NCBI GenBank assembly: GCA_029851415.1
Contig: CM056741.1
Span: 180,093,021-180,157,020, forward strand
DNA length: 64,000 bases
Direction: 5' to 3'
Source of the DNA: Eretmocerus hayati
Taxonomy: Eukaryota > Arthropoda > Insecta > Hymenoptera > Aphelinidae
Shown here: positions 48,022 to 60,133 of the stretch, in pieces
How positions within the stretch are numbered: the stretch's first letter is position 1
Layout: each line of letters opens with the position of its first letter
The notes under the pieces: generated by a model
What the model was told of the DNA's origin: nothing
Seen by the model: the letters and a program-made list of their open reading frames with translations, nothing else
The model's database searches: none
Program-made: the position numbers and the translations under genes

Positions 48022-49071
48022 CATGCCTTAGAAATACACCTCAAAGAGGTAAAGCTCTTGAAAGTATGATGAGACACCCTCTCACGAACTCTAGTTAGTG
48101 TTCTGGATCTATGGATCCCAGATATGGTTAAAATGATCTGCATACTGTAGCAAATCGATGGCAAAGAAAGGATTGATATCCAGAACAGTTTTCAAGCATG
48201 GGATGGATCCATATGGTCACTCGTCGTGATTGGATGCAATCAAAATTATCAAATTTCGAGCAACGAACGCGGCGAAATCCAAAATGTGTCTCAAGTATGG
48301 AACTGAATCTGCACAGAATTTTCTCGTCCTGAACTGGTGCGAGTGATTGAAATACCTATATTTGTCTCAAGAAGAGGATCGGAAGAGGTTGGGAAAGAAA
48401 ATGGCTTCACCGCGATGGGCCACTGACGGGTGGGGGAATAATAATCGAAAATAATTTCGCCAAGAAAAATTGTTGCCTCACTAACTTTGCTGACAACTCT
48501 CAATATAGGCAAACATGTGAATAGATGAAATCCATATCCACTTTATCAATCTTACTATATTTTGACATTGCTTTAGAATTTAAGCTTTGCAGATAAGATC
48601 AAGGCTGGTGCATGGCGTGATAATTTTTCTTGGCGAAATTATTTTCGATTATTATTCCCCCACCCGTCAGTGGCCCATCGCGGTGAAGCCATCTTCTTTC
48701 CCAACCTCTTCCGATCCTCTTCTTGAGACAAATATAGGTATTTCAATCACTCGCACCAGTTCAGGACGAGAAAATTCTGTGCAGATTCAGTTCCATACTT
48801 GAGACACATTTTGGATTTCGCCGCGTTCGTTGCTCGAAATTTGATAATTTTGATTGCATCCAATCACGACGAGTGACCATATGGATCCATCCCATGCTTG
48901 AAAACTGTTCTGGATATCAATCCTTTCTTTGCCATCGATTTGCTACAGTATGCAGATCATTTTAACCATATCTGGGATCCATAGATCCAGAACACTAACT
49001 AGAGTTCGTGAGAGGGTGTCTCATCATACTTTCAAGAGCTTTACCTCTTTGAGGTGTATTTCTAAGGCATG
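48022..49071. repeat. 450-bp near-identical inverted repeat (long hairpin)
   Basis: Left arm 48022-48471 and right arm 48622-49071 are both 450 bases. By eye they differ at one position (AAAATGG against the complement of CCATCTT, near 48390 and 48704). The spacer is 150 bases. The ends of the arms are CATGCCTTAG and its complement. A transcript through it would fold into a perfect long duplex. Both arms carry the same frame of about 60-70 codons (FLGEIIFDYYSPTRQW), which is not recognised as a known protein. Confidence 0.92.
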
Positions 49072-50199
49072 TTCTATATACAGAGGATGGGCCCACAACA
49101 TTGACTGCTACCGGACACGAAACCGTGACGCCACCAAGATGCTAAATTGATTCGGCGATTTGATGGAGGATATATATACATTGTATATAAAAGTCGTTGC
49201 TATCTGACTTGCATTTTGTATTAGGTATTTTTCTGAAACTAGCAGATTTAGAATGAAGGTTCTTTTTTTGATGATTTGGGAAAAGGTTTGGGTAGCACGT
49301 TTTCAACTCATTCCTCATATGAATGGAGTATTGCCAGTTTTCAATAATTTGCATAGGACTATTTTTTCGAAGAGAGTATGAGGTAATCTGGTATAATTTT
49401 GTGAAATCTATGTCAATGCAAAATATACATTTGAGTTACAAACAAAAATCGATGTTTGAATCGGTAAAAAACGATGCGTAGAGGAAACATTTTTTTTTAA
49501 ATATTAATTTCACACTTTCTATCTTATTTCTAACAAAAAGAGATAACCTGCAAGTCAGGAATGCATTTTGATTGTACGAAGCTCGCAACAGTGAGTTGAT
49601 TGATTTATTTTTCATCGATTTTACAGGTCTGATATCAAGCAATTACTACCGCGCGGATGAGGTCAAAAATGAAGGATCAAAATATCAGTTATGGCGTTTC
49701 CCGTAAATCGACCATTCTCAGGCATTATCTCGTTTGAGATGATAGGACATCATCACTTAAAAATTGAGCCAGAAATTTGTATAGTAATTTGAACTGAAAT
49801 CTGTCGTAGAATCTTTAATTCATCGGTTTAGTCCAGAGTACATCCAGTAGGAATCGATCATCCGCAACCGAACCCCATCCCAAGTAAATTTCAAGCGAGG
49901 TTGCAGGTTACATTTCATATGATTTTTCATCACGACTCAGAAAAGTTTTGGATTCGTTCTCTTACTTGTCCGATTCCAGACATCATCACATAATTTATAT
50001 TCCTGGATCAAACTATACAGGATTGGTATCGGAACTTCCACTGACATTTCTAATTTGACATTAGGAATTCCAAGGGAAACTCAGTGTGAGCCACTCAGAC
50101 CAGGCGTATTATTGAATCTTTGGAGATATGAATCTGTACCCCCTTACTCACAAGGATAGATTCAACCTGGTGGATCCTGGATTCGTTGCGGACTCTGTG
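49072..50199. other. Intergenic, nothing recognised
   Basis: AT-rich sequence with short frames only. No repeat ends were found before the foldback at 50200. Confidence 0.3.
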
Positions 50200-51303
50200 G
50201 TCCGGGAGCCGAGCAGGGTTCCGTAGCATCTTCGAGGTCGCCGGGTGAAGGTTGGTGATTCCGATGTAATTTGACCCATTAAATCCGATTTTTGAGGGTG
50301 CAAAGTCGTCCGAGCGTGTGGTAAATTGTTATTAACAAATTTTTATAAACAAATGAAAAAGTTGATAAATCGGCGGGAAAAGATTATTTAAATATTTTTG
50401 GGGTGATTCTGCGTCGAAAAGATCTCCTGCTATTTTTCATGAAAATACGTAGTTTCCCCGCAAAAAATTCCTAAAGTTTGAGAAAAGTCGATTTTTGCGA
50501 TAACAATCTGGATATTGCAGAAATCGACTTTTTTCAAACTTCGGGAATTTTTTGCGGGAAAACTACGTATTTTCATGAAAAATGTCAGGAGATCTTTTCG
50601 ATGCAGAATCACCCAAAAAATATAAAAATAATTTTTTTCCGCCGATTTATCAACTTTTTCATTTGTTCAGAAAAATTTGTTAATAACAATTTACCACACG
50701 CTCGGACGACTTTGCACCCTCAAAAATCGGATTCAGCGGGTCGATATACATCGGAATCACCAAGTTCACCCCGTGACTTCCAAATACCAGAGCAAGAAGC
50801 CATGCCCGAATGGATTAGTGTTGGGTAAATGACGGGAAAATCCTTAGTAAAAATGGGGTTATTCTTGCTGACGTTGCACACAAGGTAAGCAATTTCCCGC
50901 CAGATCCATCATCCCCACTCATTGAGAAGGCTTCAAAGAGTAATTCAAGCCTAGCTGCACTAGAAAATTTCGATTTGCAACCGAGCAGCAACAATCTGAA
51001 AATTTCAAAAAGCGACTTTTTTCAAACTTTGGGAATTTTTTGCGGGAGAACTACGCATTTTCATGAAAAAAGTCAAGAGACCGTTTCGACGCAAAATTGC
51101 CCAAAAAATATAAAAATGATTTTTTCCCGTCGTTTTATCAACTTTTTCATTTGTTTATAGAAATTTGTTAATAACAATTTACCACACGCTCGGACGACTT
51201 TGCACCCTCAGAAATAGGATTCAGCGGGTCAAAACACATCGGAATCACCAAGTTTTACCCGGCGACCTCGAAGATGCTACGGAACCCTGCTCGGCTCCCG
51301 GAC
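50200..51303. mobile_element. Three-armed foldback element
   Basis: The terminal inverted repeats begin GTCCGGGAGCCGAGCAGGG and end with the complement (51257-51303). The core block (CCACACGCTCGGACGACTTT, then CAACTTTTTCATTTGTT, then GGGAATTTTTTGCGGG) occurs three times: inverted at about 50285-50500, and forward at 50510-50740 and 51000-51220. The first two form a hairpin with its apex near 50505. The third copy is followed by the right terminus. No transposase frame is present. Confidence 0.8.
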
Positions 51304-51305
51304 TA

Positions 51306-51510
51306 TTGGGAATCGCCTTGTTTTGGTGAAAAATGAAGATATCTTCACGGTTTTTTTTTATTCTGAGATACCGTTATGGAGATTAGAATTGATCATATAA
51401 GTTCCTCTCGAAAAAGTAATACATATGCCTATAAGACGATGCTCATCTCCATAGCTATCTCCCATGGGACATATCTTCAATTTTCACCAAAATAAGATAA
51501 TTCTCAAAGT
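51306..51510. repeat. Small foldback, relative of 3166-3340
   Basis: TTTTGGTGAAAAATGAAGATA and ATGGAGATTAGAATTGATC pair with the inverse words ATCTCCATAGCTATCTCCC and TTCAATTTTCACCAAAA further right. The right half is similar to 3227-3340. Confidence 0.5.
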
Positions 51511-54340
51511 TCGGGACGAATCCAGAGGACTTTTCTTCGTCAGAGATGAGTCAATGAAAGTCAATCCACCCTAACTGATAACTCCCAACAACTCTCCCCC
51601 ACTAAATTACCGATATGATTTGATATGATATTATTTCTTTCAAGTATTATTGATTCCATGACCTAGATCTGTCAACAATACTTTCAATGAAGTACAATCA
51701 CCAACATTACAGCGAGTTTTATCAGCTCCATGGTAACCACTCCGTTTTGCTAATGATACCTAGAAGGCTGGGTTTTTAGTTTTTTACAATTTTATTACAC
51801 CAGAATGGTTGAGATAAAGGACTATCACAACTTTTGTAATCTCAAAAACAAACGAGGTTTACTGGTAGAATCTGCCAGAACCTACAAGTTTGTGGGAATG
51901 ACCCATGTTTGTTTGGATAAGTGTAATAGAAAACCTGGAGAATCACTTGATTGACAAGCTCGGATCTCATTAGATTTCACTCTTTACATGAATTCTGGAT
52001 GGAAAATTTTTGACAAATTCAGGATCTTAGCAAAACGAATGCCGATCACCCAGCTTCCGTAGGGATTCATTGTGTTATGAGATGATGACAAATGATTTTT
52101 AATGATGTTTGAGATTAAGGAAATTCAATTGTAAGAATCAGTAAATCCTTCTGAATTTTTCCAGAAAATTCATAATGGTATTTTGAAAATGAGGACTTGT
52201 TTGACGACTCGAATATCGGTTGAGATTTGTTCCAAAAGCTTGTGTGTATATGTTATTTTCGATTGACCAGAATTTCAAGATGTGCTTATCTCTCGTCGAA
52301 ATCGTAAGATATTGACGCCGCAGGCGCCGAGAATCGGGTTTAAGGCGAATGTGAGAGTCAGAATGGATGGAACGTGTGAGACTCGTTGATCGATGATGAA
52401 TGGGCACATATGAATGAGGTGCCACACGGATGCGTGCGCGTGCGCGCGAGGTTTCACAGCCTCTCCATTCACACAATCGCCTCAATGACACTCGTGTCGA
52501 GCTCTTTATACTTGTCTTACCAGTTCCTGACTGTTACTACTGACACGCGCAATAATCGCAAGTCAGGTCAAGTGTAATCATGGGACCGATTTTATCTTCT
52601 TTCTTTTCTGATGAGTAAATAAAGAACCTGGCAAACTAACTAAACTAACGTAAGGATGAGTCATGGTTTGAGAGCATTGATTTGTTTGGGAATCTGACGC
52701 CTTAAAATTGAAATACTTCTATAAGAAAGATGCTGGGTGTTATGAATCCTGCATGAATGAAGCAACCAACTTTTTTCGATTCTTCTATAGTAAACTTTGA
52801 CAGATATTGCAATAAATCAATATTTATGGGAGTATCGTTTCAATTTATGCAAGGAGAAAGTTTATGGCGGATAATGTCAGAATATTTTGATTTTCTTGAC
52901 CCCTCAAAGATAATAAGAGTATCTCCATTGAGAGAATTGATGTGAGAATTCTCATTGAATATTTGCCCTATCGGAGACAGTTCACTTTTAGTTTGCATAG
53001 AAGACTTTGGGGAAAGTCTATAAAGAATATTTTATTCCAGGGAGAAATGCTCAATATTACACAAATCATCTCTGAAGATTTTGTAATCGACCACAAAATC
53101 CTCGGCCATCAGATGATCGAAACGATTGCCAATCTATTATCAAGATATCACATGATTAAATCTCGATATTCTGAAACTATGCGAGCTTCAAAAATCTCAG
53201 TTTAGCTGATCCATCCATCCGTGTACTAAAATTTAATTCTGCAATATTTCATTAACGATTACCCGAGGATTACCAGAAGAGTCCATGCAGTCTAGAATCT
53301 ATATTGGGGGCCCAATTATCTTGATGAAACTCAAAACATCAGTTTATCACAATCTTCAAAAGATCATGCATGACCAAACCAATACTAAAGATGGCTAAAA
53401 AATTCGTCAATAGTCTTAAAAATTCCAAAGTCGCTCCAAGTTCTCAAAAGTTAAGAATCATCAAAAAAGAATATCGAGCGATTCATCGAATTCAAATACC
53501 ATACGTTTGAACCCGTAGACGTGTAAGAAATTTCCGCGACAACCAATCAACTGTGCGTCCGTAAAAAATGTAGTACCCCGTTAAAGGATTTGATCAAAGA
53601 AAAGCATTCGTAATTATAGTCTTCGAATGAAAATCTCGTGGTCAAGCAGAATCGCATGGGTGACATCTTCAAAGCTGTATTTATCATTCACCAAAAGAAA
53701 GTTTGGAGACAGTCCAACTGATAATGCTGATGGTTAAGTGAGCATCGCACATTTGCGTGGGCGATGATGGCCAAAGCTTTGTGTCTTGTTCTCTGGATGG
53801 CAATTAATTAATGATCCACGTCCTCTCGTTAACTTCTCTTTCCTGTCTCTCATACACACATTTCAAACAGTGACTCTCACAAAATGCTGCTAGATGGGCA
53901 TAGTATTCTGTGATTCAAATCTTGAGTCTCTTCAAAACCAACACTATATAGTGTAAAGAATTATCGTGGAACTTTTCATATAGGTATCTTTCGTAACTCA
54001 CTTTAATAATACAGAGCAAACTCCGTTTGGGAAGAGAGATTGATGTATTAGACTAAACTGATAGACGGTAAACATCAGTTCTTGGATGAAGTCAATTCCT
54101 CATCATGCATCTATGGTAGGTATATAATATTTTTCAACCGATGCAATCATTTGATCAATATCAAAAAGTGGTATCATGAAAATTTAACAAAAAGTGGCGA
54201 CATTAAGCGAATAACTCTAATAACCTCTTTGATCTTGCGAATGAATTATATTAGATATGAGTTCTGACTTCATTTAAGCCTTAGACTGCGAAATCAAAGA
54301 ATATGGTAAAATATTAATTCCCGCAATTTTTGAACTCTTC
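51511..54340. other. Intergenic, nothing recognised
   Basis: Ordinary AT-rich sequence. Frames at 52138-52491, 52942-53205 and others are short, overlap on both strands and lack recognisable domains. Confidence 0.3.
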
Positions 54341-55128
54341 GTTTACTATGAACGAGCGTTATTCTCTCTAACGCTACCGCTCATTTGGCTTGTAAATATT
54401 TTCAACAAATCACAGGCCCTTGGAATGCTTTTGTAGCTCAAAAATGATATATGTAAAATGATGGGCTATGATAATGAATTGATGATTTTATGAAGAGGTG
54501 TCTTATGGAGTTCGTAAATGCAACATTTTGTTGAAATAATGCTGCTAATAGTTATAACCCCACCCATCAGGCCCTCCAACTCCCAACTCTTAGACCTATC
54601 CACCCACCCGCCCGACCATCTAACTGCCCAACTACCGAATCTCCCGCACCCCGACTTGTAACCAACTAGGACACATACATTTCAGCCAGGCCACACTGGA
54701 CAAGACCGTTTCAGACCATCCCAAACCATCCCAAATCGTTCCAGATTATTCTAGATAATTGTCGTGTTGATTTAATGGTATGAAATAATAATCGGCTGCT
54801 GTACAAGTCACTGGTATTATAACATTTCGACGACTAGTTTGCCGTTCTCATCGGGTCTTCGAGAGCATTCAATTACATTCCATTCATGATAATATCTAAC
54901 GTCTATTTGTGACGAGAGCCGAGGGTCATTATGTATATAGACATGATTCTACTATTATAAATGTACCTGTCTCTTGGGCTCATCATACAAAACACATATG
55001 AGCCAGGCCCTACAATCAGATTTTTATCACACTTATTTAGACAGGAAAAATTACAGAGTGACACAAACACTTTAAAGAAGATGAATGAAAACACCAGGTA
55101 CATTTTTCAGTCTGAACGTTTCATAATA

Positions 55129-56855
55129 CAGTGAATTCGGAAAAAAATTTCCTTGATGTAACCTAGTAATTGTGATTGGGAACTATTGAGTTGGGGTGAT
55201 GTTGCGGATAGTGAGGTTGCTGAATCTCCAGTAAGTATCTGGAAATTTTGCCCAGTTCGCCAGCCCCAGCGACGGTCTCAGCCCCGATCCTAGCCCCTGT
55301 CTCGATCACGGCCCATCCACGGCCCCAGTCCCAGCCTCAGTCCCAGTGACAACCTCAGCCTTAACCACAACCCCAGCCTCAGCTTCGGCCCGGCCCCAGT
55401 CTCAGCCCCAGCCATAGCCCAGGACCCAGCCCCAGCCACAGCCCAGCCTCACCCCAAGCCACAGACCTTGCCTCATTCCTAGCCACAGGCCCAGCCTCAG
55501 CCCCAGCCACAGCTCAGCCTCATCCCGCGCTGCAGGCCCAGCCTCATCACTAGCCCCAGCCCAGCCTTAGTTCCAGCCTCGGCCCCAGCGTCAGTCTCAA
55601 GGTTAGCCACTGCTCCAGCTCCAGTCCCAGCCCCAGACCAATCTCATCCCTGGTCACAGCCACAGCCTCCCGTCTCAGCCTCAGCGTTAGCTCCAAACTC
55701 AGCCTCCGCCCCGCTCCTGCTTAGGCTCAGCCCCAGCCTAAGCCTTAGCTTTGGCCTCAGCCCCAGCTCCAGCCCGAGCCACAGCCTGAGCCTTAGCCCC
55801 AGCCCAGCCTCAGCTCCAGCCTCGACTCCAGCGTCAGTCTCAGGCTTAGCCACTGCCCCAGCGTTAGCCTCAGCTCCAGCCCCAGTCCTATCTCATTCCT
55901 AGTCACAGCCACAGCCTCCACGCCAGCCTCGGCCACGCTCCAGCTTAACCTCAGCCCCAACATTGGCCCCAGCCCCAGCCTAAGCCTTAGTTTCGGCCTC
56001 AGTCCCTGCCTCAGCCCGAGCTACAGCCTCAGCCACGCCCCATCCACGGCCCCAGCACCAGCCCCAGTTACAGCTCCAGCCTCATCCCAAGCTACAGGCC
56101 CAGCCTCATCCCCAGCCACAGGACCAGCTCCAACCTCAGCCATAGCGCCAGTCCTAGCCACAGCACAGCCTCAGTCCCAGACTCAGCCTTGGTATTAGCC
56201 CCAGCCTCATCCCTAGCCACAAGACCAGCTTCAGCCTCAGCAATAGCCCAGCCACAGCCCAGGATCAGTCCTAGGCTCAGCCTTGGCAACAGCCCCAGCC
56301 TCGGCCTAGCCCCAGCCCAGCCTTATCTCCAGACTCGGCCCCAGTGTCAGTCTCCGGCTTAGCCACTGCCCCAGCCTTAGCCCCAGCCCAATCTCATCCC
56401 TAGTCACAGCCACAGCCTCCAGCCTCAGCGTTAGCTCCAACCTCAGCCTCGGCCACGCTCTAGCTTAGCCTCAGCCCCAACAGTGGCCTCAGCCTAAGTC
56501 TTAGCTTCGGACACACCCCCAGCCTCAGCCCCAGAAACAGACACAGCCACAGCCCAGCCTCGACCCCAGCCACAGCTCCAGCCTTATAGTGCCAGCATCA
56601 ACTCAGCCACAGATCCAGCCTCGACCCGAGCCGCGGACCAGCCTCACCCACAGACCCAGCCTCAACCCCAGCCACACCCCCTGCCAAAGCCTAGGCTCCA
56701 GTCACAGTCTCAGCCCCAGCCACATTACGGACCCACCAACTCACCGGGCCCACTGACCCTCCTACCCCCCCCCCCCTCCACAGGGTCCACCGAGCCATCG
56801 ACCCACTAACCCACCGACCCGCCAACAGCACCAGCGACGCCACCACGATACGAGG
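55129..56855. repeat. Composite dispersed repeat, expanded copy (CAGCCC tract of 1.5 kb)
   Basis: Same block order as 3466-3865: TACAGTGAATTCGG, CCTAGTAATTGTGATTG, AGTAAGTATCTGG, then CAGCCC/CAGCCT hexamers from about 55255 to 56730, then ACGGACCCACC and AGCACCAGCGACGCCACCAC. The hexamer tract is degenerate, with local AGCCTCAGCCCCAGCC periodicity. The minus-strand frames over it (Leu/Gly/Arg-rich) are artefacts. A word similar to the upstream flank of the short copy (GCCCTTGGAATGCT) occurs at about 54417, so the repeat may start further left. Confidence 0.8.
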
Positions 56856-56884
56856 CATCCGAACGGATAAAATCGGACAGGCGC

Positions 56885-57840
56885 TTAATTAATGTAATTC
56901 CAAACCACTCGAGATCGTTCCAGATGAACCCGAAACAATTCAGAACCCAACCAAACGATCCCCAAACCATTCCAGACATTATCCGATAGTACCAAACTGT
57001 TGCAGACCGTGCCAGATCCTTCGAGACCATTCCAAGCCGTTAAGCACTGAACCATTCCAGATCGTTCCAAACCATTCCAGACCGTTCCAGACCACTCCAT
57101 ACCATTCCAGATCATTCAAGATCGTTCTAGACCCTGACAGGCCATACCAGACCGTTCCTTACCTTCAAAAATTGTTCCGGGCCATGTCAGATTGTTCTAG
57201 ATAATTCCAAACCGTTCAGACCGCACCAGGCCATTCCACACCATCCGAAATCGTTTCCAGACCGTACCAGATCGTACCAAACAATTCTAAACCGTACATA
57301 CAGTACCAGGCCATCCCACAACGAGAAATCGAAGCAAATTCCTGGTATCCAGCGCTTATGCTTTTAGATGGTTTCTAGCGACCCAAACTTTGTTTTGATT
57401 TCTCGCTGTGCGTCAGAGGCCAATCCAGACCGTACCACATCGTTCCAAATCGTTCCAGACCATGCGACATTGTTCCAGACGATTCCAAACCATTTCAGAC
57501 TCTTCGTGACCATTCCAGACCGTTCTAGATCGTTCCAGATGAACTCGAAAGAATTCAGAGAAAATCAAACCATCCCAAACCGTTCCAGATATTATCCGAT
57601 AGTACCAAACCATTGCAGACCGAACCAGATCCTCGATCAGATCCTTCGAGACCGTTCCAAGCCGCTAAGTTTTGAACCGTTCCAGATCGTTCCAATCCAT
57701 TCCAGGCCGTTCCAGATCGCTCAAGATCGTTCTAGACCCTGCCAGGCCATACCAGATCGTTCCAGACCTTTTCAAACTGTCCCGGGCCGTGTCCGATTAT
57801 TTGAGACTATTCCAAACCAGTCCAGACGAGACTAGACTAT
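56885..57840. repeat. TTCCAGACCG array with 615-bp higher-order period
   Basis: A short unit of 10-11 bases (TTCCAGACCG and variants such as ATTCCAGATCG) is repeated throughout. A larger order is also present: GATGAACCCGAAACAATTC at 56923 recurs as GATGAACTCGAAAGAATTC at 57538, and TTATCCGATAGTACCAAAC and TCAAGATCGTTCTAGACCCT each occur twice at the same offset. Open frames on both strands come from this periodicity. A short related stretch is at 54690-54760. Confidence 0.85.
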
Positions 57841-57899
57841 CTACCCAACTACTCACCCTTGCGTCGACCAACCTAGTCCGGGAGCTGGTGAACTTTTTT

Positions 57900-58316
57900 G
57901 TGTCACATTTAGTAAAATCTAGAATAGTGTTTAAAACATTGTTCTCTGTCTCCCGATCCCAAAACCGGCGTCAGACGGCCTAGTTTTGGGGGGTTATTTT
58001 TTTATTGATTTTCAAAATAATTATTTTGACAGGTTTATGTGTCATAATCCGTAAAGGCTGAAACTTTCGAGGATGATAGTTTATGATTAGAAATGCCCAA
58101 AAATGGCCGTCAGACCGCTCCGGAGTGGGGGGATACGCGTCAGCACAATTTTGAAAATCGATATGCGATAAGATCGGGTGTCATATTTAGTAAAACTTGG
58201 GAATTTGTAGTATCGTAGATCTCATGCTTCTTAACAAGATTCCAGTCGTCAGACCACTCAATGGTGGGGGGTTTCCAAATCAGACGGCCCATAAGGTGCG
58301 GGGTAAGGTCACGGGA
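57900..58316. repeat. Diverged tandem array, 139-bp period
   Basis: GTGTCAYATTTAGTAAAA-type words start at 57900, 58039 and 58178. A CGTCAGAC(G/C) word followed by a GGGGGG run recurs near 57969, 58109 and 58247. Three diverged units; a fourth may begin near 58317, next to the foldback arm. Confidence 0.65.
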
Positions 58317-58503
58317 ATAAGGGGTCAAAATATCAATAGAGGTCCGAAAAAATTCAGGCTTGCTCTTTCTACCACGAAGAATGGAATTCTTTCACTTTAG
58401 ACAAAATCCTGTGCGAAACATAACCTACAAAAATAATATAATTTTCCAAATTTCTTTGAAGGTATATTTCACGTATGAAAATGTCCGAAAACATTTCTGC
58501 TGG

Positions 58504-58869
58504 TTATCCTTGTACATGCACATCTTCGATATTTTTTTTAAATCTCGTATTCCAAAATTCGTTCAGTAAAAACAAATTCTGCTCGAATCTTTCGCGATTC
58601 GGACTGTCGATTAAATTTGTGATGCTACGCTCACAGTTACTCGCAAATGTGAACACGAGAAGGGTCTCCTGCGTCCCCGCTATACCATCGGTTCTGGAGC
58701 ATACATCCACGAATCGCTCTCTATTCTTGATCACTTCATCGAGTGATGAAATCATTGATAAATTTGTGAATAATAAATCAATACTGTGCCGATTTATACT
58801 GATATTCAACTCCGACATGTTGTACTTCCCAATTACCCCTTCCAATTGATGATTTTTAATAACAGTCAC
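58504..58869 (-). CDS. Uncharacterised frame in the left-arm extra segment
   Basis: A 121-codon frame with mixed, protein-like composition (SISSLDEVIKNRERF-like helices, FVDVCSRTDG, FEQNLFLLNEFWNTRF). No family was recognised. Its C-terminal end runs into the foldback arm, so the frame may be truncated or fortuitous. It lies on the same strand as 59235-59540, about 370 bases downstream of it. Confidence 0.25.
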   Translation of the reverse strand: MTVIKNHQLEGVIGKYNMSELNISINRHSIDLLFTNLSMISSLDEVIKNRERFVDVCSRTDGIAGTQETLLVFTFASNCERSITNLIDSPNRERFEQNLFLLNEFWNTRFKKNIEDVHVQG

Positions 58870-59234
58870 GAGTCAAGCTGGCAGTTCATGATTTTCAGTG
58901 ACACATTTTGCAAGCTTGGATAATTTTTTTCACAATTTCGACGGCCAGTGAGAAATTCTGAATTAGGACGACCACGGAGATTCATGCTATCAATTATTAA
59001 TTTTGATTCAAAAAAACGCTACCAAGAGACCTCACGATGAACCCATTTGACTTATACCAATCATTTTATAACCTCAATGTACAATACGAACTCTGGAACT
59101 ATTTAAATGACTCAATGCTAATGCTATTGTGTTGATTAAGGCAATACAGTCACCATGCAAGCTGGAAATCATTCCCATTTTCCTCCGATCCCCTTGCGAT
59201 TCGGGCTAAACGATGAGTGCGCAAATATTTGTTA

Positions 59235-59540
59235 TCATCTACTTTGGATTTCTCCAGTCATCGTTGAGCCCAAATCGCAAGAAAATCGGAGAAAAATCGA
59301 AATGGAAATGTGCTTTTGCGCGATCAAGTTCTTCATCCTTATCTGATCCTCTTGCAATTTGGGTGGAACAACGAAGTGTCGAACACAAAATGGGCAATAA
59401 CAATGATTCGACAACTCGTGTGGAACCGATTCATCATTTAGTCGAGTAAGTAAGCTCCTGAATTCATTCACTAAGCGGCTTAACTCTTCTGAATCCTCCA
59501 ATTTTGGGCTGAAATGATAGTTGGCACATTCAATAATCAA
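59235..59540 (-). CDS. Uncharacterised frame with Cys cluster
   Basis: A 101-codon frame containing SRLVNEFRSLLTRLNDE, a helical stretch, and CYCPFCVRH, a C-x-C-x-x-C-x-x-H cluster that might bind zinc. No family was recognised. It lies in the same 965-base segment as 58504-58869 and could be part of the same decayed gene. Confidence 0.25.
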   Translation of the reverse strand: MIIECANYHFSPKLEDSEELSRLVNEFRSLLTRLNDESVPHELSNHCYCPFCVRHFVVPPKLQEDQIRMKNLIAQKHISISIFLRFSCDLGSTMTGEIQSR

Positions 59541-60119
59541 TATTGATAAGAATTTTTGCTCAAAAATTTGGGAAAGGCATGAATAAACAATAAAAACATG
59601 CTTTTCCCAATTTTTTTCGGTTTTCTATCATAAATCGGAGAATGTCGGTTTTTTGGAAGAACTTGTACATAGGTAATTTGTAGATCTCTAAACGATCTAC
59701 GAGATTGATCTGTACTTCTCCCCCCCCCCCGTAAAATACATCCTTTTGGAGTTATTCTTCATCAAAGTTACAATCAAATTTGTTTATATAAATTCGCTAA
59801 AATTGTTTATAACGGGTCCGCATTATTTATCCTGGGTAATTTAGTCAATTTTGAAAACAGAGGGTCTCATAGTATTTTTGCCCAAGTTTCATCGATCTTA
59901 AGTAATGAAAAAAGCACATTTTGCGACTTCTCACCCTCAATGCGGTGCTTTGTGACAGCACTTCGACTTAGAAGTCGCGAAACCTGCTTTTTTCATTAAT
60001 AGAAAACGATCAAACTTAGGGTAGAATACCGGGAGACCTTTTCTTTGTAATATTGACTGTATTACTTAGGAAAAACAACTTGGACCCGTTATAAACAATT
60101 TTAGCGAATTCATTTGAAC

Positions 60120-60133
60120 AAATTCGATCATAA
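60120..60133. repeat. 14-bp target duplication, left copy
   Basis: AAATTCGATCATAA directly precedes CCCTGGTGG, the left end of the 3.4-kb insertion. The identical 14 bases follow its right end at 63550-63563. Confidence 0.8.

Noticed and set aside
48291..48802. Matching 71-73-codon frames as a duplicated gene pair
   Set aside because: They are explained by the 450-bp inverted repeat. No homology was recognised, although a small peptide cannot be excluded.
52138..53205. Candidate genes at 52138-52491 and 52942-53205
   Set aside because: Short frames with no domain, no splice context and no compositional difference from their surroundings.
57368..57835. 155-codon plus-strand frame (FQTVPDRSRPFQ-like)
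   Set aside because: It is a translation of the TTCCAGACCG array, and similar frames open on the other strand.
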